From Mycolicibacterium sphagni (GTDB taxonomy: Bacteria > Actinomycetota > Actinomycetes > Mycobacteriales > Mycobacteriaceae), in assembly GCF_002250655.1 (NCBI RefSeq), contig NZ_NOZR01000003.1:1-64000 (forward strand): a stretch of 64,000 nt of DNA, written 5' to 3'. The translations under genes and the position numbers were made by a program. The notes beneath the pieces were generated by a model. That model did no database searches. It was not told the origin of the DNA and saw only the letters and a program-made list of their open reading frames with translations. Below, piece after piece: positions 1-8,860 of this stretch (its first letter is position 1; each line of letters begins with the position of its first letter).

Positions 1-3
1 AAC

Positions 4-39
4 GAAAGCCGCCCCGGCACCAAAACCGGGGCGGCTTTC
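4..39. terminator. Perfect 14-bp hairpin, probable terminator
   Basis: Arms at 4-17 and 26-39 are exact inverse complements around an 8-base loop, ending in CTTTC. It lies 31 bases beyond the stop of the leftward hydrolase gene, so it could end that transcript, a rightward gene outside the window, or both. There is no long T tract, which is usual for mycobacterial hairpin terminators. Confidence 0.7.
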
Positions 40-69
40 ACCTGCCTCTTGACAAACAACGCCTACATA

Positions 70-885
70 TCAGCTGTTCTGGCCGACGAACTCGACGATC
101 GCGGCGGCCACCTCCCGGTGCACCGTCTCGTTGAGGATGTCGTGATGCGCGCCGGGGAATTCCAGCAGCCGCAGCGGTTCGATCTCTTCGGCGTAGGCGC
201 GCAGCGCGCTCACCGGCGCGATCGGGTCGAGTTCGCCGTGAATGGCCAGGGTGGGGACGGCCAGCTTCGGCAGTTCCGCGCCGAATCGGTTCCAGGCGCG
301 GTCGAGCTCACGGGCCAGGGGCACACTGTCGGCTTCGACGAACGCAAGCGGATCGTTCACCATCGCGTCGATATAGAACGGGTCGTCCGACAGCCAGTGC
401 GGGTCGAGGTCCAGTGAAGTATCGGTGTCGAGCAACTCCGGCACCGGCACCACTGGCGCGCCGGAGATGATCCCGGCGCGGTAGCGCTGCGGTTGGTCGA
501 GCAAGCGGAACAACGTCACTATAGATCCGTACGAATGTCCTTGTGCGATAAGCGGAATACCCGGGTTCGCCTGCTCGGCCAGGCTGGTGAGGCTGTCGGC
601 GAGCGCGGAGCTGTCCTCGATCCTGCCGAAGTCTCCACGTACGCCGGGCGATAGGCCATGGCCGAACTGATCGACCGCCCACAGGTCGATCCCAGCGGCG
701 TTGAGGGCGAATCCCAGGCGGTGGTAGACGCCGGTGTGCTCGCCGAACCCGTGTAGAAAAATGACGGCCGCGCGGGGCTCCAGGGCGGCCCAGTGCCGGT
801 AGTAGGCGTTGCCAAGCTCGTGGGAAATGAAGGGCATGCCATGAGCCCACCAGCTGCGGTGGTGTCCCGCAATAGTTGTGCTCAC
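70..885 (-). CDS. Alpha/beta hydrolase, monoacylglycerol-lipase-like
   Basis: 271 residues with the complete serine-hydrolase layout. HGFGEH at 45-50 gives the oxyanion region, GHSYG at 116-120 the nucleophile elbow (Ser118), HGELDP near 216-221 the acid (Asp220), and GAHHD near 245-249 the histidine. The fold and motifs match the lysophospholipase/monoacylglycerol lipase group, which cuts acyl esters in the cytoplasm. The start is GTG at 885. It is separated from aspB by 111 bases and is not an obvious member of the steroid operon. In M. tuberculosis the nat/hsa genes would follow aspB here, so this gene marks a change in local order. The substrate is unknown. Confidence 0.85.
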   Translation of the reverse strand: MSTTIAGHHRSWWAHGMPFISHELGNAYYRHWAALEPRAAVIFLHGFGEHTGVYHRLGFALNAAGIDLWAVDQFGHGLSPGVRGDFGRIEDSSALADSLTSLAEQANPGIPLIAQGHSYGSIVTLFRLLDQPQRYRAGIISGAPVVPVPELLDTDTSLDLDPHWLSDDPFYIDAMVNDPLAFVEADSVPLARELDRAWNRFGAELPKLAVPTLAIHGELDPIAPVSALRAYAEEIEPLRLLEFPGAHHDILNETVHREVAAAIVEFVGQNS

Positions 886-996
886 TGCGGTAAGACTGTG
901 ATGTGGCTGTGATCACATGCAGGCGGACGCGTCGATTGGCGTGGCCAATATGGCGAGCGCGCTGCGCAAGGTAGTCGGCACGGACCTTCAGCGGGC

Positions 997-2160
997 TTAG
1001 CGCGCCAGCCAGGGGCCCAGTCGACGCAGTGCCTCGTCGATATCGCTCGACGGGCCGGCGAACGACAGCCGCACGAACGATCCACCGCGTGCGGGGTCGA
1101 AGTCGATACCGGGAGCTATCGCTAATCCGGTGTCGGCCAAGAGCTTTTCGCAGAAGGCCAGCGAGTCCGACGTGAAGTCCGAGACGTCGGCGTACACGTA
1201 GAAGGCGCCATCAGTGGGCGCCAGCCGGGTAATGCCGATCTGACGCAGACCGGCCAGTAGCATCTCCCGATTGGCCGCATAGTGATGCAGATGGCCCTCG
1301 GCCTCGGCGACGGATTCGGGCGTGAATGCCGCCACCGCGGCGACTTGAGGCAGCACCGGCGGGCAGATGGTGAAGTTCCCGGTGAGGCAGTCCACCGCAC
1401 GCCGCAACTCCTGGGGCACCAACAGCCAGCCCAGCCGCCAGCCCGTCATCGCGAAGTACTTCGAAAAGCTGTTCGCCACAACGGCATTGCGGGACGTCTG
1501 CCACGCGCACGACGTCTCGGGCGCCCCGGGATAGACCAGCCCGTGATACACCTCGTCGCTGATCAACCGCGCCCCGGTCTCGTCGCACCAGGATGCTATC
1601 GCCGCGAGCTCCTCAGGCGGGATCACCGTGCCGGTGGGATTGGCCGGGCTGGCCACGATCACGCCCTGCACCGGTGGATCCAGCTCGGACAGCAGCTGCA
1701 CGGTCGGCTGGAAGCGCGTTTCGGGACCGCACGGGATCTCCACCACCTCACAGCCCAGTGCGGACAGGATGTTCCGGTAGCAGGGATAGCCCGGACTGGC
1801 GATGGCCACCCGGTCGCCGACGTCGAAGCAGGCCAGGAACGCCAGCAGGAAGCCACCCGACGACCCGGTGGTGACCACCACGTCCTCAGCGCTGACGTGC
1901 AGGCCGAACCGCGCGGCATAGGAGCCGGCGATCGCCTCGCGTAGCTCGGGGATGCCGAGCGCAACGGTGTAGCCAAGCTGATTGGCTTCCAGCGCGGCCG
2001 CCGCTGCCGCACGCACAGGTTCGGGGGCGCCGACGCTGGGTTGGCCCGCTGAGAGGTTCACCAGGTCGCCGTGGGTGCGTTGCCGTTCCGCGGCGGCCAG
2101 CCACACGTCCATCACATAGAACGGCGGTATTCCGGCTCTCAGCGCAATGCGGTTGTTCAC
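997..2160 (-). CDS. aspB: PLP-dependent aminotransferase (class I/II), AspB-like
   Basis: 387 residues. NPTG at 174-177, SDEVY at 201-205 and SFSKYFAMTGWRLGW from 231 identify a fold-type I aminotransferase; Lys234 is the PLP Schiff-base lysine. The family transfers amino groups between amino acids and 2-oxo acids; which pair is used here cannot be read. It begins with GTG 10 bases after fadE33 and is likely co-transcribed as the last gene of the fadD3-fadE31-fadE32-fadE33 unit. This position matches aspB (Rv3565) of M. tuberculosis. Its role in steroid use, if any, is unknown. Confidence 0.88.
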   Translation of the reverse strand: MNNRIALRAGIPPFYVMDVWLAAAERQRTHGDLVNLSAGQPSVGAPEPVRAAAAAALEANQLGYTVALGIPELREAIAGSYAARFGLHVSAEDVVVTTGSSGGFLLAFLACFDVGDRVAIASPGYPCYRNILSALGCEVVEIPCGPETRFQPTVQLLSELDPPVQGVIVASPANPTGTVIPPEELAAIASWCDETGARLISDEVYHGLVYPGAPETSCAWQTSRNAVVANSFSKYFAMTGWRLGWLLVPQELRRAVDCLTGNFTICPPVLPQVAAVAAFTPESVAEAEGHLHHYAANREMLLAGLRQIGITRLAPTDGAFYVYADVSDFTSDSLAFCEKLLADTGLAIAPGIDFDPARGGSFVRLSFAGPSSDIDEALRRLGPWLAR

Positions 2161-2170
2161 TCCAGTCAGG

Positions 2171-3118
2171 CTAGAGCACTTCGGATTCGAGCCGGCGGAG
2201 TTGCTCGGACACCGACCCCAGCAACTGGGAGCTGCCGTGCGCGCGTTTGAAGTACAGCTGGATGTCGTGTTCCCAGGTGATCGCGATGCCGCCGTGCAGC
2301 TGGATGGCCTCGCCGGCCACCTTGGTGAACGCCTCGGTGGCGGCCAGGCGCGCCAGCGCCGCGCTCACCGGTGTCGGTTGTGCTAGCGCATCGCCGACGA
2401 CGGCGCGGGCCGATTGCACGGCGACGTACAGGTCGGCCATCCGGTGCTTGAGCGCCTGGAAGCTACCGATCGGGCGGCCGAATTGCACGCGTTCCTTGGT
2501 GTAGTCGACGGTGAGCTCGAGGCAGCGTGCGGCCGCGCCGATCTGCTCGGCCGCCAGCAGGATTGCTGCGGTGTCGGCCAGGCCGGGATCGGTGCCGATG
2601 GTGTCGGTGGATCCGGGGGATAGGCGGGCCAGTCGGCGGGTCGGGTCCATGGCCTGCACCGCCTCGGCGGTGACGTCGCTCCACCGGGTCAGTGAGGCGC
2701 CGTCAAGCCCGACAACCACATCGGCGATATCGCCGTTGACCACATAACCGGGGTCGAACACCACCGTGCCGATGGCCTCGCCTGCGGCCAGTTGTTCGAG
2801 GGTGTCGGTGTCGGGTTCGTCGGCGGCCAGCAGTGCCAGCTCGGCCAACGTCGTTCCGAGCAACGGTGTGGGGACAAGCCCGCGAGCCAGTTCTTCGAGA
2901 ACTGCTGCGGCATCGGCCAATTCGCCGCCGGCGCCGCCGAGCTCTTCGGGCACCAGCAGGGCGGCGACGCCGACCTGCTCGCAGAGCTTGCTCCACAGCG
3001 ACTCGTCGTAGCCGCGTTCGGACTCCATGGCTTCGCGTACCGCGGCGGGGGAGGCGTGCTTATCGATCAGCGCGGCAACGGTGTCGCGCAGCATCTGCCG
3101 TTCTTCAGTGGATGTCAT
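2171..3118 (-). CDS. fadE33: Acyl-CoA dehydrogenase subunit FadE33
   Basis: 315 residues of acyl-CoA dehydrogenase fold. The C-terminal flavin region is recognisable (ERVQFGRPIGSFQALKHRMAD and a QLHGGIAITWEHD segment). At 315 residues it is shorter than the 380-400 of a self-contained enzyme, which fits a partner subunit in the heteromeric FadE complexes typical of mycobacterial steroid degradation. The start overlaps the fadE32 stop by 4 bases (ATGA), implying translational coupling. Order and KstR2 control point to late ring C/D breakdown with FadE31 and FadE32. Its individual catalytic role is inferred. Confidence 0.88.
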   Translation of the reverse strand: MTSTEERQMLRDTVAALIDKHASPAAVREAMESERGYDESLWSKLCEQVGVAALLVPEELGGAGGELADAAAVLEELARGLVPTPLLGTTLAELALLAADEPDTDTLEQLAAGEAIGTVVFDPGYVVNGDIADVVVGLDGASLTRWSDVTAEAVQAMDPTRRLARLSPGSTDTIGTDPGLADTAAILLAAEQIGAAARCLELTVDYTKERVQFGRPIGSFQALKHRMADLYVAVQSARAVVGDALAQPTPVSAALARLAATEAFTKVAGEAIQLHGGIAITWEHDIQLYFKRAHGSSQLLGSVSEQLRRLESEVL

Positions 3119-4083
3119 GCCAGTGCCTCCAGCAGTCGACGTCGATGGCTGGTCGGATCACCCCACGCTGAATGCAGCGCCTGTACTCGCAGCAGCCACA
3201 GCGACAGATCGTGTTCGGAGGTGAAACCGATGGCGCCGTGCGTCTGCAGCGACGACCGCGCCGCCAGCAGTGCCGCATCCGATGCGGCGGCCTTGGCCGC
3301 GCTGACATCCCGTGCGGTGTCGGGGGATCCGTCGGCCAGCGAGAGTGCCGCACCGTAGACGAGGGGACGGGCCAGCTCGACGGCGATGTGGACGTCGGCG
3401 AGCTTGTGCTTGAGCGCCTGGTAGCTGCCGATGATGCGGCCGAACTGGCTACGCTGCTTGGCGTATTCGACCGACATGTCCAGCATCGCCTGGCCGGCGC
3501 CGACCAGCTGGGCGGCGGTGGCCAGCGCCCCGAATTCGTAGGCCCGCGCCACGTCGGCGTCCTTGGCGTCGCCGGTGGCGGTGACGTCGAACAGCGTGCG
3601 GCTGGGGTCGACGGATTCGTGACCTTCGCCGACGGTGGCGTCGCTGACCCGGCCGTCTTGTGCCAGCAGTGTCAGCCCGGCGAAGTCGGCGTTCACCGCG
3701 CGCGGGACGGCCGGCGGCAACGCGACTGTCGCGATCAGTTCACCGGTGGCCAAACCGACGGAACGCTCAGCCCAATCATGCAGGCCGGCCAGCAGAATCG
3801 GTGCCACCGCAATGGATTCGGTGACCGGTCCCGGCACGTTCCAGCGGCCGAGCCGTTCGAGGGCGACCACCAGATCGACCGGGTGAGCCTCGATACCGTC
3901 GTACTTCTCCGGCACCAGCAATGCAGTGACACCCAGGTCGGTCAGCACCGACCACACCTTGCGGGCGGGCTTGGTATCGCCCTGCGCCCAGGCCCGGACT
4001 GCGCCGGGCACATCGGCGGCCCCCAGCGCGGCGTCGATGCTCGCGGCGAAATCCCGCTGCTGTTCGTCGAGTGCGAATTTCAT
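3115..4083 (-). CDS. fadE32: Acyl-CoA dehydrogenase subunit FadE32
   Basis: 322 residues starting MKFALDEQQRDF. The open frame continues upstream to 4206 but that part overlaps fadE31 in another frame, and ATG 4083 gives the same 4-base ATGA overlap seen at the other junctions. It has acyl-CoA dehydrogenase features: QRSQFGRIIGSYQALKHKLAD, then a TxGAIGFTSEHDLS segment. Studies of the family place FadE32 in alpha,beta-desaturation of a methyl-branched dioyl-CoA produced after ring C opening. It probably works as a complex with FadE31 and/or FadE33. Confidence 0.88.
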   Translation of the reverse strand: MKFALDEQQRDFAASIDAALGAADVPGAVRAWAQGDTKPARKVWSVLTDLGVTALLVPEKYDGIEAHPVDLVVALERLGRWNVPGPVTESIAVAPILLAGLHDWAERSVGLATGELIATVALPPAVPRAVNADFAGLTLLAQDGRVSDATVGEGHESVDPSRTLFDVTATGDAKDADVARAYEFGALATAAQLVGAGQAMLDMSVEYAKQRSQFGRIIGSYQALKHKLADVHIAVELARPLVYGAALSLADGSPDTARDVSAAKAAASDAALLAARSSLQTHGAIGFTSEHDLSLWLLRVQALHSAWGDPTSHRRRLLEALA

Positions 4084-5228
4084 TTGCTTTTCCCGGCGCT
4101 CTCTCTGGGCAGCCCGAGCAGGCGCTCGGCGATGATATTGCGCTGAATCTCGTTGGTGCCGGCGTAGATCGGGCCGCCCAGTGCGAACAGCAGACCCTCG
4201 GTCCATGAGTCGGTCAGCTCGGCGTCGGAACCACGAAGCTCCAATGCAGTCTGATGCAGGGCGACGTCGAGCTCCGACCAGAACACCTTGGTCACCGACG
4301 ATTCAGCGCCCAGCTCACCGCCGCCGGCCACCCGTGTCACGGTGCCGAAGGTGTGCAGCCGGTAAGCCTGCGCCTTGATCCAGGCGTCAGCCACCCGGTC
4401 GGCGAACGCCGGCTCGGATCCCCGTTCGCGCCACTGCGTCACGAGCCGTTCAGCCGGCGCCAGGAACCGCGCCGGGCTGCGCAGCGACATGCCGCGCTCG
4501 TTACTCGACGTGCTCATCGCGGCGCGCCAGCCGTCGTGCACGCCGCCGATGACATCGGCATCCGGCACGAAGACGTTGTCGAAGAAGATCTCGCCGAACC
4601 CGGTGTCGCCACCGAGCTGAGCGATCGGGCGCACCGTCACGCCGTCGGCCTTCAGGTCGAACATGACATAGGTCAAGCCTTTGTGGCGCTCGGCGGACGG
4701 GTCGGACCGGAATAGTCCGAATCCCCGCTCACCGAACACCGCCCGCGAGCTCCAGATCTTCTGACCGTTGAGCAGCCAGCCGCCATCGGTCTGGGTGGCC
4801 GTCGACCGCAGTGAGGCCAGGTCGCTGCCGGACTCCGGCTCAGACCAGGCCTGAGCCCAGATCTCTTCGCCGCTGGCCATTTTCGGCAGCACACGATCGA
4901 GCTGCTCCTCGGTGCCGTGCGCGAAAAGGGTCGGGCCCAGCATCGAAGTGCCGTTGGCACTGGCGCGCCCGGGCGCGCCGGCGCGGAAGTACTCCTCCTC
5001 GTAGACCACCCACTGCAGCAAGCTGGCATCGCGGCCGCCGTATTTCTCCGGCCAGGTGATCACCGACAGGCCGGCGTCGAACAGGACGCGGTCCCAAACC
5101 CGGTGCTGTGCGAAGCCTTCGGCCGTGTCGTAGGACTTCGTCGGGAACGAGTCCGTGTTGGCCGATAGGAACGTGCGCACCTCGTTGCGGAACTCTTCGG
5201 TGGCGTCGTCGTAGCGCAGATCCATCAA
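4080..5228 (-). CDS. fadE31: Acyl-CoA dehydrogenase FadE31
   Basis: 382 residues, full-length acyl-CoA dehydrogenase. The flavin/substrate signature QAWSEPESGSDLASL lies near residue 150 and the C-terminal GGPIYAGTNEIQRNIIAERLLG motif is intact. It is the largest of three consecutive fadE genes joined by 4-base overlaps. It overlaps fadD3 upstream by 4 bases (ATGA at 5225-5228). The C-terminal stretch closely resembles that of FadE30 encoded at 6921-8069, suggesting common descent. Expected to act on CoA thioesters from rings C and D in the cytoplasm. Confidence 0.9.
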   Translation of the reverse strand: MMDLRYDDATEEFRNEVRTFLSANTDSFPTKSYDTAEGFAQHRVWDRVLFDAGLSVITWPEKYGGRDASLLQWVVYEEEYFRAGAPGRASANGTSMLGPTLFAHGTEEQLDRVLPKMASGEEIWAQAWSEPESGSDLASLRSTATQTDGGWLLNGQKIWSSRAVFGERGFGLFRSDPSAERHKGLTYVMFDLKADGVTVRPIAQLGGDTGFGEIFFDNVFVPDADVIGGVHDGWRAAMSTSSNERGMSLRSPARFLAPAERLVTQWRERGSEPAFADRVADAWIKAQAYRLHTFGTVTRVAGGGELGAESSVTKVFWSELDVALHQTALELRGSDAELTDSWTEGLLFALGGPIYAGTNEIQRNIIAERLLGLPRESAGKSK

Positions 5229-6841
5229 ACCATCTCTCGCAGTGTCGGTTTGACCACTTTGCCGCCGGGGTTTCGCGGCAGGGTCGCCACGAAGACCACC
5301 GAGCGCGGGGTCTTGAAATTGGCCAGGTGCTTCTTGGTGTAGTCGATGACGGCCTGCTCGTCGAGCTTGCTGCCATCGCGGCGGACGATGAATGCCCGGC
5401 CGACTTCGCCGAGGCGTTCGTCGGGCACGCCGATCACCGCGGCGTCGGCAACCCCGTCCAGGCGGGCCAGCACCTGCTCGATCTCGGCGGGGTAGACGTT
5501 GAAGCCGCCGCAGATGTACATGTCCTTGAGCCGGTCGGTGATTCGCAGATTTCCCGCGTCGTCGACGGTGCCGACATCACCGGTGTGCAGCCAGCCGTCG
5601 GCGTCGATCGCCGCCGCGGTGGCTTCTGGATCGTCGAGGTAGCCGAGCATCACGTTGGGGCCGCGCAGCAGTACCTCGCCGGCACCGGTCTCTGAACCCG
5701 ATGTCGCCGACCCCTCAGCTCCGGGAGGGCAGTCGATGCGCAGTTCGAAGTCGGCGATCGGGCGCCCGCAGGTGGTGGCGACGGTGACGGCGTCGTCGTC
5801 GGCCCGGCACATGGTGCCGAATCCGTTGGCTTCCGTGAGCCCGTAGGCGGTCAGCACGATGTCGAAATCGAGTTCGGCCTGCATGCGCTCGATCAGCACG
5901 ACAGGCACCGTGGCCGCACCGGTCACCGCGAAGCGCAACGAGCTCAGGTCGTAGTTCTTGCGCGCAGGGTGGTCCAGCAGCGTCTGGAAGATCGTCGGCG
6001 GCCCCGGCAGCACGGTGATGCGTTGCTCAGCGACCACCCGCATGGCTTGCTCGGGGTCGAAGGTGAGCTGGGGGATCAGGGTGGCGCCGGTCTGCAGACA
6101 GGCCAGGATGCCGGCTTTGTACCCGAAGTTGTGGAAGAACGGGTTGATGCACAGGTAGCGGTCCGCACTGGTCAGCTGCCCGCACGCGGCCCAGGCGGCC
6201 GGGGCGGACAGCGACTGCCGGTGGGCGCACAAAACACCTTTGCTGCGCCCGGTCGTGCCGGAGGTGAACAGCACGTCAGAGGGATCGTCGGGGCGCACCG
6301 CCGCCGCGCGCGCAGCCACCTCGGACAGCGGGGCCTGCGGCCCGGCGAGGAATTCGTCCCAGGTGCCGGCCAGGTTGGTGTCGTCGGAATCGATGGGGAT
6401 GCCGACGATGTGCCGCAGCGCCGGCAGCGCGGCGCGATCAAGGTCGGCCACCCGGTCGGCACCCAGGAACCGGCCCATCCCGAACAGCACCGGCGCTTCG
6501 GTGCGCGCCAGGATGTCGGAGGCCTCGGCGGCGGTGTAGCGGGTGTTCAGTGGCACCATCACGCCGCCGGCGTACTGGATCGCCAGGCAGGCGATCACCC
6601 AGTGCCAGGTGTTGGGAGACCAGATCGCGACCCGGTCGCCGGAGGCGACACCAAGGCCGATCAGCGCTGCCGCGGCGCGGCGAACCTCCTCGCGCAGTTC
6701 GGCGAAGGTGAGGGTGCGTTCCTCGGTGACCAGGGCATCGTGGTCGGCGAAGTCGACGGCCATCCGGTCGAGCACCCCAGGTGTGGTGCGGGGCTCGGAC
6801 ATCCCCGGGTCGCTGCGCTCCTGCCCGCTGTACCTCGTCAT
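5225..6841 (-). CDS. fadD3: HIP-CoA ligase FadD3 (acyl-CoA synthetase)
   Basis: 538 residues, ANL-superfamily adenylate-forming ligase. LFTSGTTGRSKGV is the P-loop, AYGLTEANG the adenine-binding stretch and DGWLHTGD the hinge region. FadD3 is known to attach CoA to the propionate side chain of HIP, the C/D-ring remnant, and so commits it to degradation. Start ATG 6841 is chosen because a GAGGAG ribosome site sits 5 bases upstream. An internal ATG at 6802 (MSEPRTT) would match the shorter M. tuberculosis protein. It is the first gene of the leftward KstR2 operon. Confidence 0.92.
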   Translation of the reverse strand: MTRYSGQERSDPGMSEPRTTPGVLDRMAVDFADHDALVTEERTLTFAELREEVRRAAAALIGLGVASGDRVAIWSPNTWHWVIACLAIQYAGGVMVPLNTRYTAAEASDILARTEAPVLFGMGRFLGADRVADLDRAALPALRHIVGIPIDSDDTNLAGTWDEFLAGPQAPLSEVAARAAAVRPDDPSDVLFTSGTTGRSKGVLCAHRQSLSAPAAWAACGQLTSADRYLCINPFFHNFGYKAGILACLQTGATLIPQLTFDPEQAMRVVAEQRITVLPGPPTIFQTLLDHPARKNYDLSSLRFAVTGAATVPVVLIERMQAELDFDIVLTAYGLTEANGFGTMCRADDDAVTVATTCGRPIADFELRIDCPPGAEGSATSGSETGAGEVLLRGPNVMLGYLDDPEATAAAIDADGWLHTGDVGTVDDAGNLRITDRLKDMYICGGFNVYPAEIEQVLARLDGVADAAVIGVPDERLGEVGRAFIVRRDGSKLDEQAVIDYTKKHLANFKTPRSVVFVATLPRNPGGKVVKPTLREMV

Positions 6842-6880
6842 CGAGACTCCTCAGGGCGTGACACCCGGCTCATCGTCACC

Positions 6881-6914
6881 GGGCTAACAAAGCAAGTGCT
6901 TGGTAGGTTAGCCT
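6881..6914. promoter_or_regulatory. KstR2 operator with symmetric divergent promoters
   Basis: The core AGCAAGTGCTTGGT at 6891-6904 fits the KstR2 palindrome pattern (ACAAG-type arms, centre 6897.5). A second inverted repeat, GGCTAAC 6882-6888 and GTTAGCC 6907-6913, has exactly the same centre. The outer arms contain TAGCCT (6909-6914, rightward) and TAGCCC (6886-6881, leftward), which look like -10 elements. One operator can therefore block fadE30 and fadD3 together. KstR2 is known to release its DNA on binding HIP-CoA. Confidence 0.85.
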
Positions 6915-6920
6915 ACAAGG

Positions 6921-8069
6921 GTGATCACGGTCGAGGAGTTCCGGGCGGAGGTCCGCGAGTGGCTCGCCGACAATCTGGTCGGTGAATACGCCGCGCTCAA
7001 GGGCCTCGGCGGCCCGGGTCGCGAGCATGAAGCTTACGAAGAGCGACTGGCCTGGAACCGCCACCTGGCCGCGGCGGGACTGACCTGCCTGGGCTGGCCG
7101 GTCGAACACGGCGGGCGCGGCTTGTCGGTCGCCCACCGGGTGGCCTTCTATCAGGAGTACGCGCAAGCCAACGCCCCCGACAAGGTCAATCACTTCGGTG
7201 AGGAGCTGCTCGGCCCGACGCTGATCGCGTTCGGCACGCCTGAGCAGCAGCAGCGGTTCCTGCCGAGAATCCTCGACGTCACCGAACTGTGGTGCCAGGG
7301 CTATTCCGAGCCCGGCGCGGGCAGCGACCTGGCCAACGTGGCCACCTCGGCCACCCTGGACGGTGACGAGTGGGTGATCAACGGCCAGAAGGTGTGGACG
7401 TCGCTGGCGCACTGGGCGCAGTGGTGCTTCGTGGTGGCCCGCACAGAAAAGGGCTCCAAGCGGCACGCCGGATTGTCCTACCTGCTGGTGCCGCTGGATC
7501 AGCCGGGCGTGGAGATCCGCCCGATCATCCAGCTGACCGGCGACTCGGAATTCAACGAGGTCTTCTTCACCGACGCCCGCACCGACGCCGACCTGGTCGT
7601 CGGCGAGCCCGGCGACGGCTGGCGGGTGGCGATGGGCACACTGACCTTCGAGCGCGGGGTGTCCACGCTCGGCCAGCAGATCCGTTATGCCCGTGAACTT
7701 TCCGGGGTCGTCGACCTGGCCAAGTCCAACGGCGCGATCGACGATCCACTGATCCGGGAGCGGCTCACCCGGTCCTGGGCGGGCCTGCAGACCATGCGGT
7801 CTTATGCGCTGGCGACCATGGATGTCGAGGAGCCGGGCCAAGACAACGTGTCGAAGCTGTTGTGGGCGAACTGGCATCGGGACCTCGGAGAGCTGGCCAT
7901 GGACATCAAAGGCCGCTCCGGCCTGCTGATGCCCGACGGTGAGTTCGACGAATGGCAGCGGCTGTTCCTGTTCTCCCGTTCGGACACGATTTATGGCGGT
8001 TCCAACGAGATTCAGCGCAACATCATCGCCGAGCGGGTGCTCGGCCTACCTCGTGAGGTGAAGGGCTAG
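6921..8069 (+). CDS. fadE30: Acyl-CoA dehydrogenase FadE30
   Basis: 382 residues, complete acyl-CoA dehydrogenase. YSEPGAGSDLANV near 130 and IYGGSNEIQRNIIAERVLG at the C-terminus are the family signatures. FadE30 is known to dehydrogenate the propionyl-CoA side chain of the reduced HIP-CoA intermediate, the first beta-oxidation step after FadD3. The start is GTG 6921. No ribosome site is placed properly, and TAGCCT ends 6 bases upstream, so the message is probably leaderless. The stop shares a base with the ipdF GTG start. First gene of the fadE30-ipdF-kstR2-fadA6 unit. Confidence 0.92.
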   Translation: MITVEEFRAEVREWLADNLVGEYAALKGLGGPGREHEAYEERLAWNRHLAAAGLTCLGWPVEHGGRGLSVAHRVAFYQEYAQANAPDKVNHFGEELLGPTLIAFGTPEQQQRFLPRILDVTELWCQGYSEPGAGSDLANVATSATLDGDEWVINGQKVWTSLAHWAQWCFVVARTEKGSKRHAGLSYLLVPLDQPGVEIRPIIQLTGDSEFNEVFFTDARTDADLVVGEPGDGWRVAMGTLTFERGVSTLGQQIRYARELSGVVDLAKSNGAIDDPLIRERLTRSWAGLQTMRSYALATMDVEEPGQDNVSKLLWANWHRDLGELAMDIKGRSGLLMPDGEFDEWQRLFLFSRSDTIYGGSNEIQRNIIAERVLGLPREVKG

Positions 8070-8860
8070 TGGCGTCATTGTCGGAGGTGCCCAAGGAGAT
8101 CGAGGGCCACGGTCTGCTGACCGGCAAGGTCGTCGTGGTGACCGCGGCGGCGGGCACCGGCATCGGTTCGGCGACCGCACGGCGCGCGCTGCTCGAAGGT
8201 GCCGACGTCGTCGTCTCCGATCATCACGAACGCCGGCTTGGCGAAACCCGGGACCAGCTGGCCGAATTGGGCCTCGGCCGGGTCGAGGCCGTGGTGTGCG
8301 ACGTCACGTCCACCGCTCAGGTCGACGCACTGATAGCCAATTCCGTGGCCGCCCTGGGTCGTCTCGATGTACTGGTGAACAACGCCGGCCTCGGTGGGGA
8401 AACCCCCGTCATCGACATGACCGACGAAGACTGGGATCGGGTGCTCAACGTCACGCTTACGTCCGTGATGCGGGCAACCCGCGCGGCGCTGCGGTACTTC
8501 CGCGATGCAGGCCACGGCGGCGTGATCGTCAACAACGCCAGCGTGCTGGGCTGGCGGGCGCAGCATTCCCAGTCGCACTACGCGGCCGCCAAGGCTGGCG
8601 TTATGGCGCTGACCCGCTGCAGCGCAATCGAAGCGGTCGAACACGGGGTGCGCATCAACGCCGTCTCGCCGAGCATCGCGCGGCACAAATTCCTGGAGAA
8701 GGTCAGCTCGACCGACCTGCTCGACCGACTCTCCGAAGGCGAGGCATTCGGCCGCGCCGCCGAGCCGTGGGAAGTGGCGGCCACCATCGCCTTCCTGGCC
8801 AGCGATTACTCGAGTTACCTTACCGGCGAAGTCATTTCGGTGTCGAGCCAACGCGCATGA
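8069..8860 (+). CDS. ipdF: SDR dehydrogenase IpdF (Rv3559c type)
   Basis: 263 residues, classical short-chain dehydrogenase. A TAAAGTGIG cofactor loop lies near residues 24-32, NNAG near 102, and a Ser with YxxxK (HYAAAKAG) forms the active site. In the ring C/D pathway this position encodes the enzyme assigned to oxidation of the 5-hydroxyl of HIP-CoA intermediates; that assignment is from literature memory. GTG start overlaps the fadE30 stop (TAGTG) and the stop overlaps kstR2 (ATGA), so translation is coupled on both sides. Confidence 0.82.
   Translation: MASLSEVPKEIEGHGLLTGKVVVVTAAAGTGIGSATARRALLEGADVVVSDHHERRLGETRDQLAELGLGRVEAVVCDVTSTAQVDALIANSVAALGRLDVLVNNAGLGGETPVIDMTDEDWDRVLNVTLTSVMRATRAALRYFRDAGHGGVIVNNASVLGWRAQHSQSHYAAAKAGVMALTRCSAIEAVEHGVRINAVSPSIARHKFLEKVSSTDLLDRLSEGEAFGRAAEPWEVAATIAFLASDYSSYLTGEVISVSSQRA

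Noticed and set aside
49..77. TTGACA near the left edge as a promoter
   Set aside because: It falls at the 3' end of the leftward hydrolase gene with no rightward gene following; likely chance.
3172..4146. 324-codon open frame antisense to fadE32
   Set aside because: Shadow of fadE32; composition rich in Arg/Gly/Gln and no recognisable domain.
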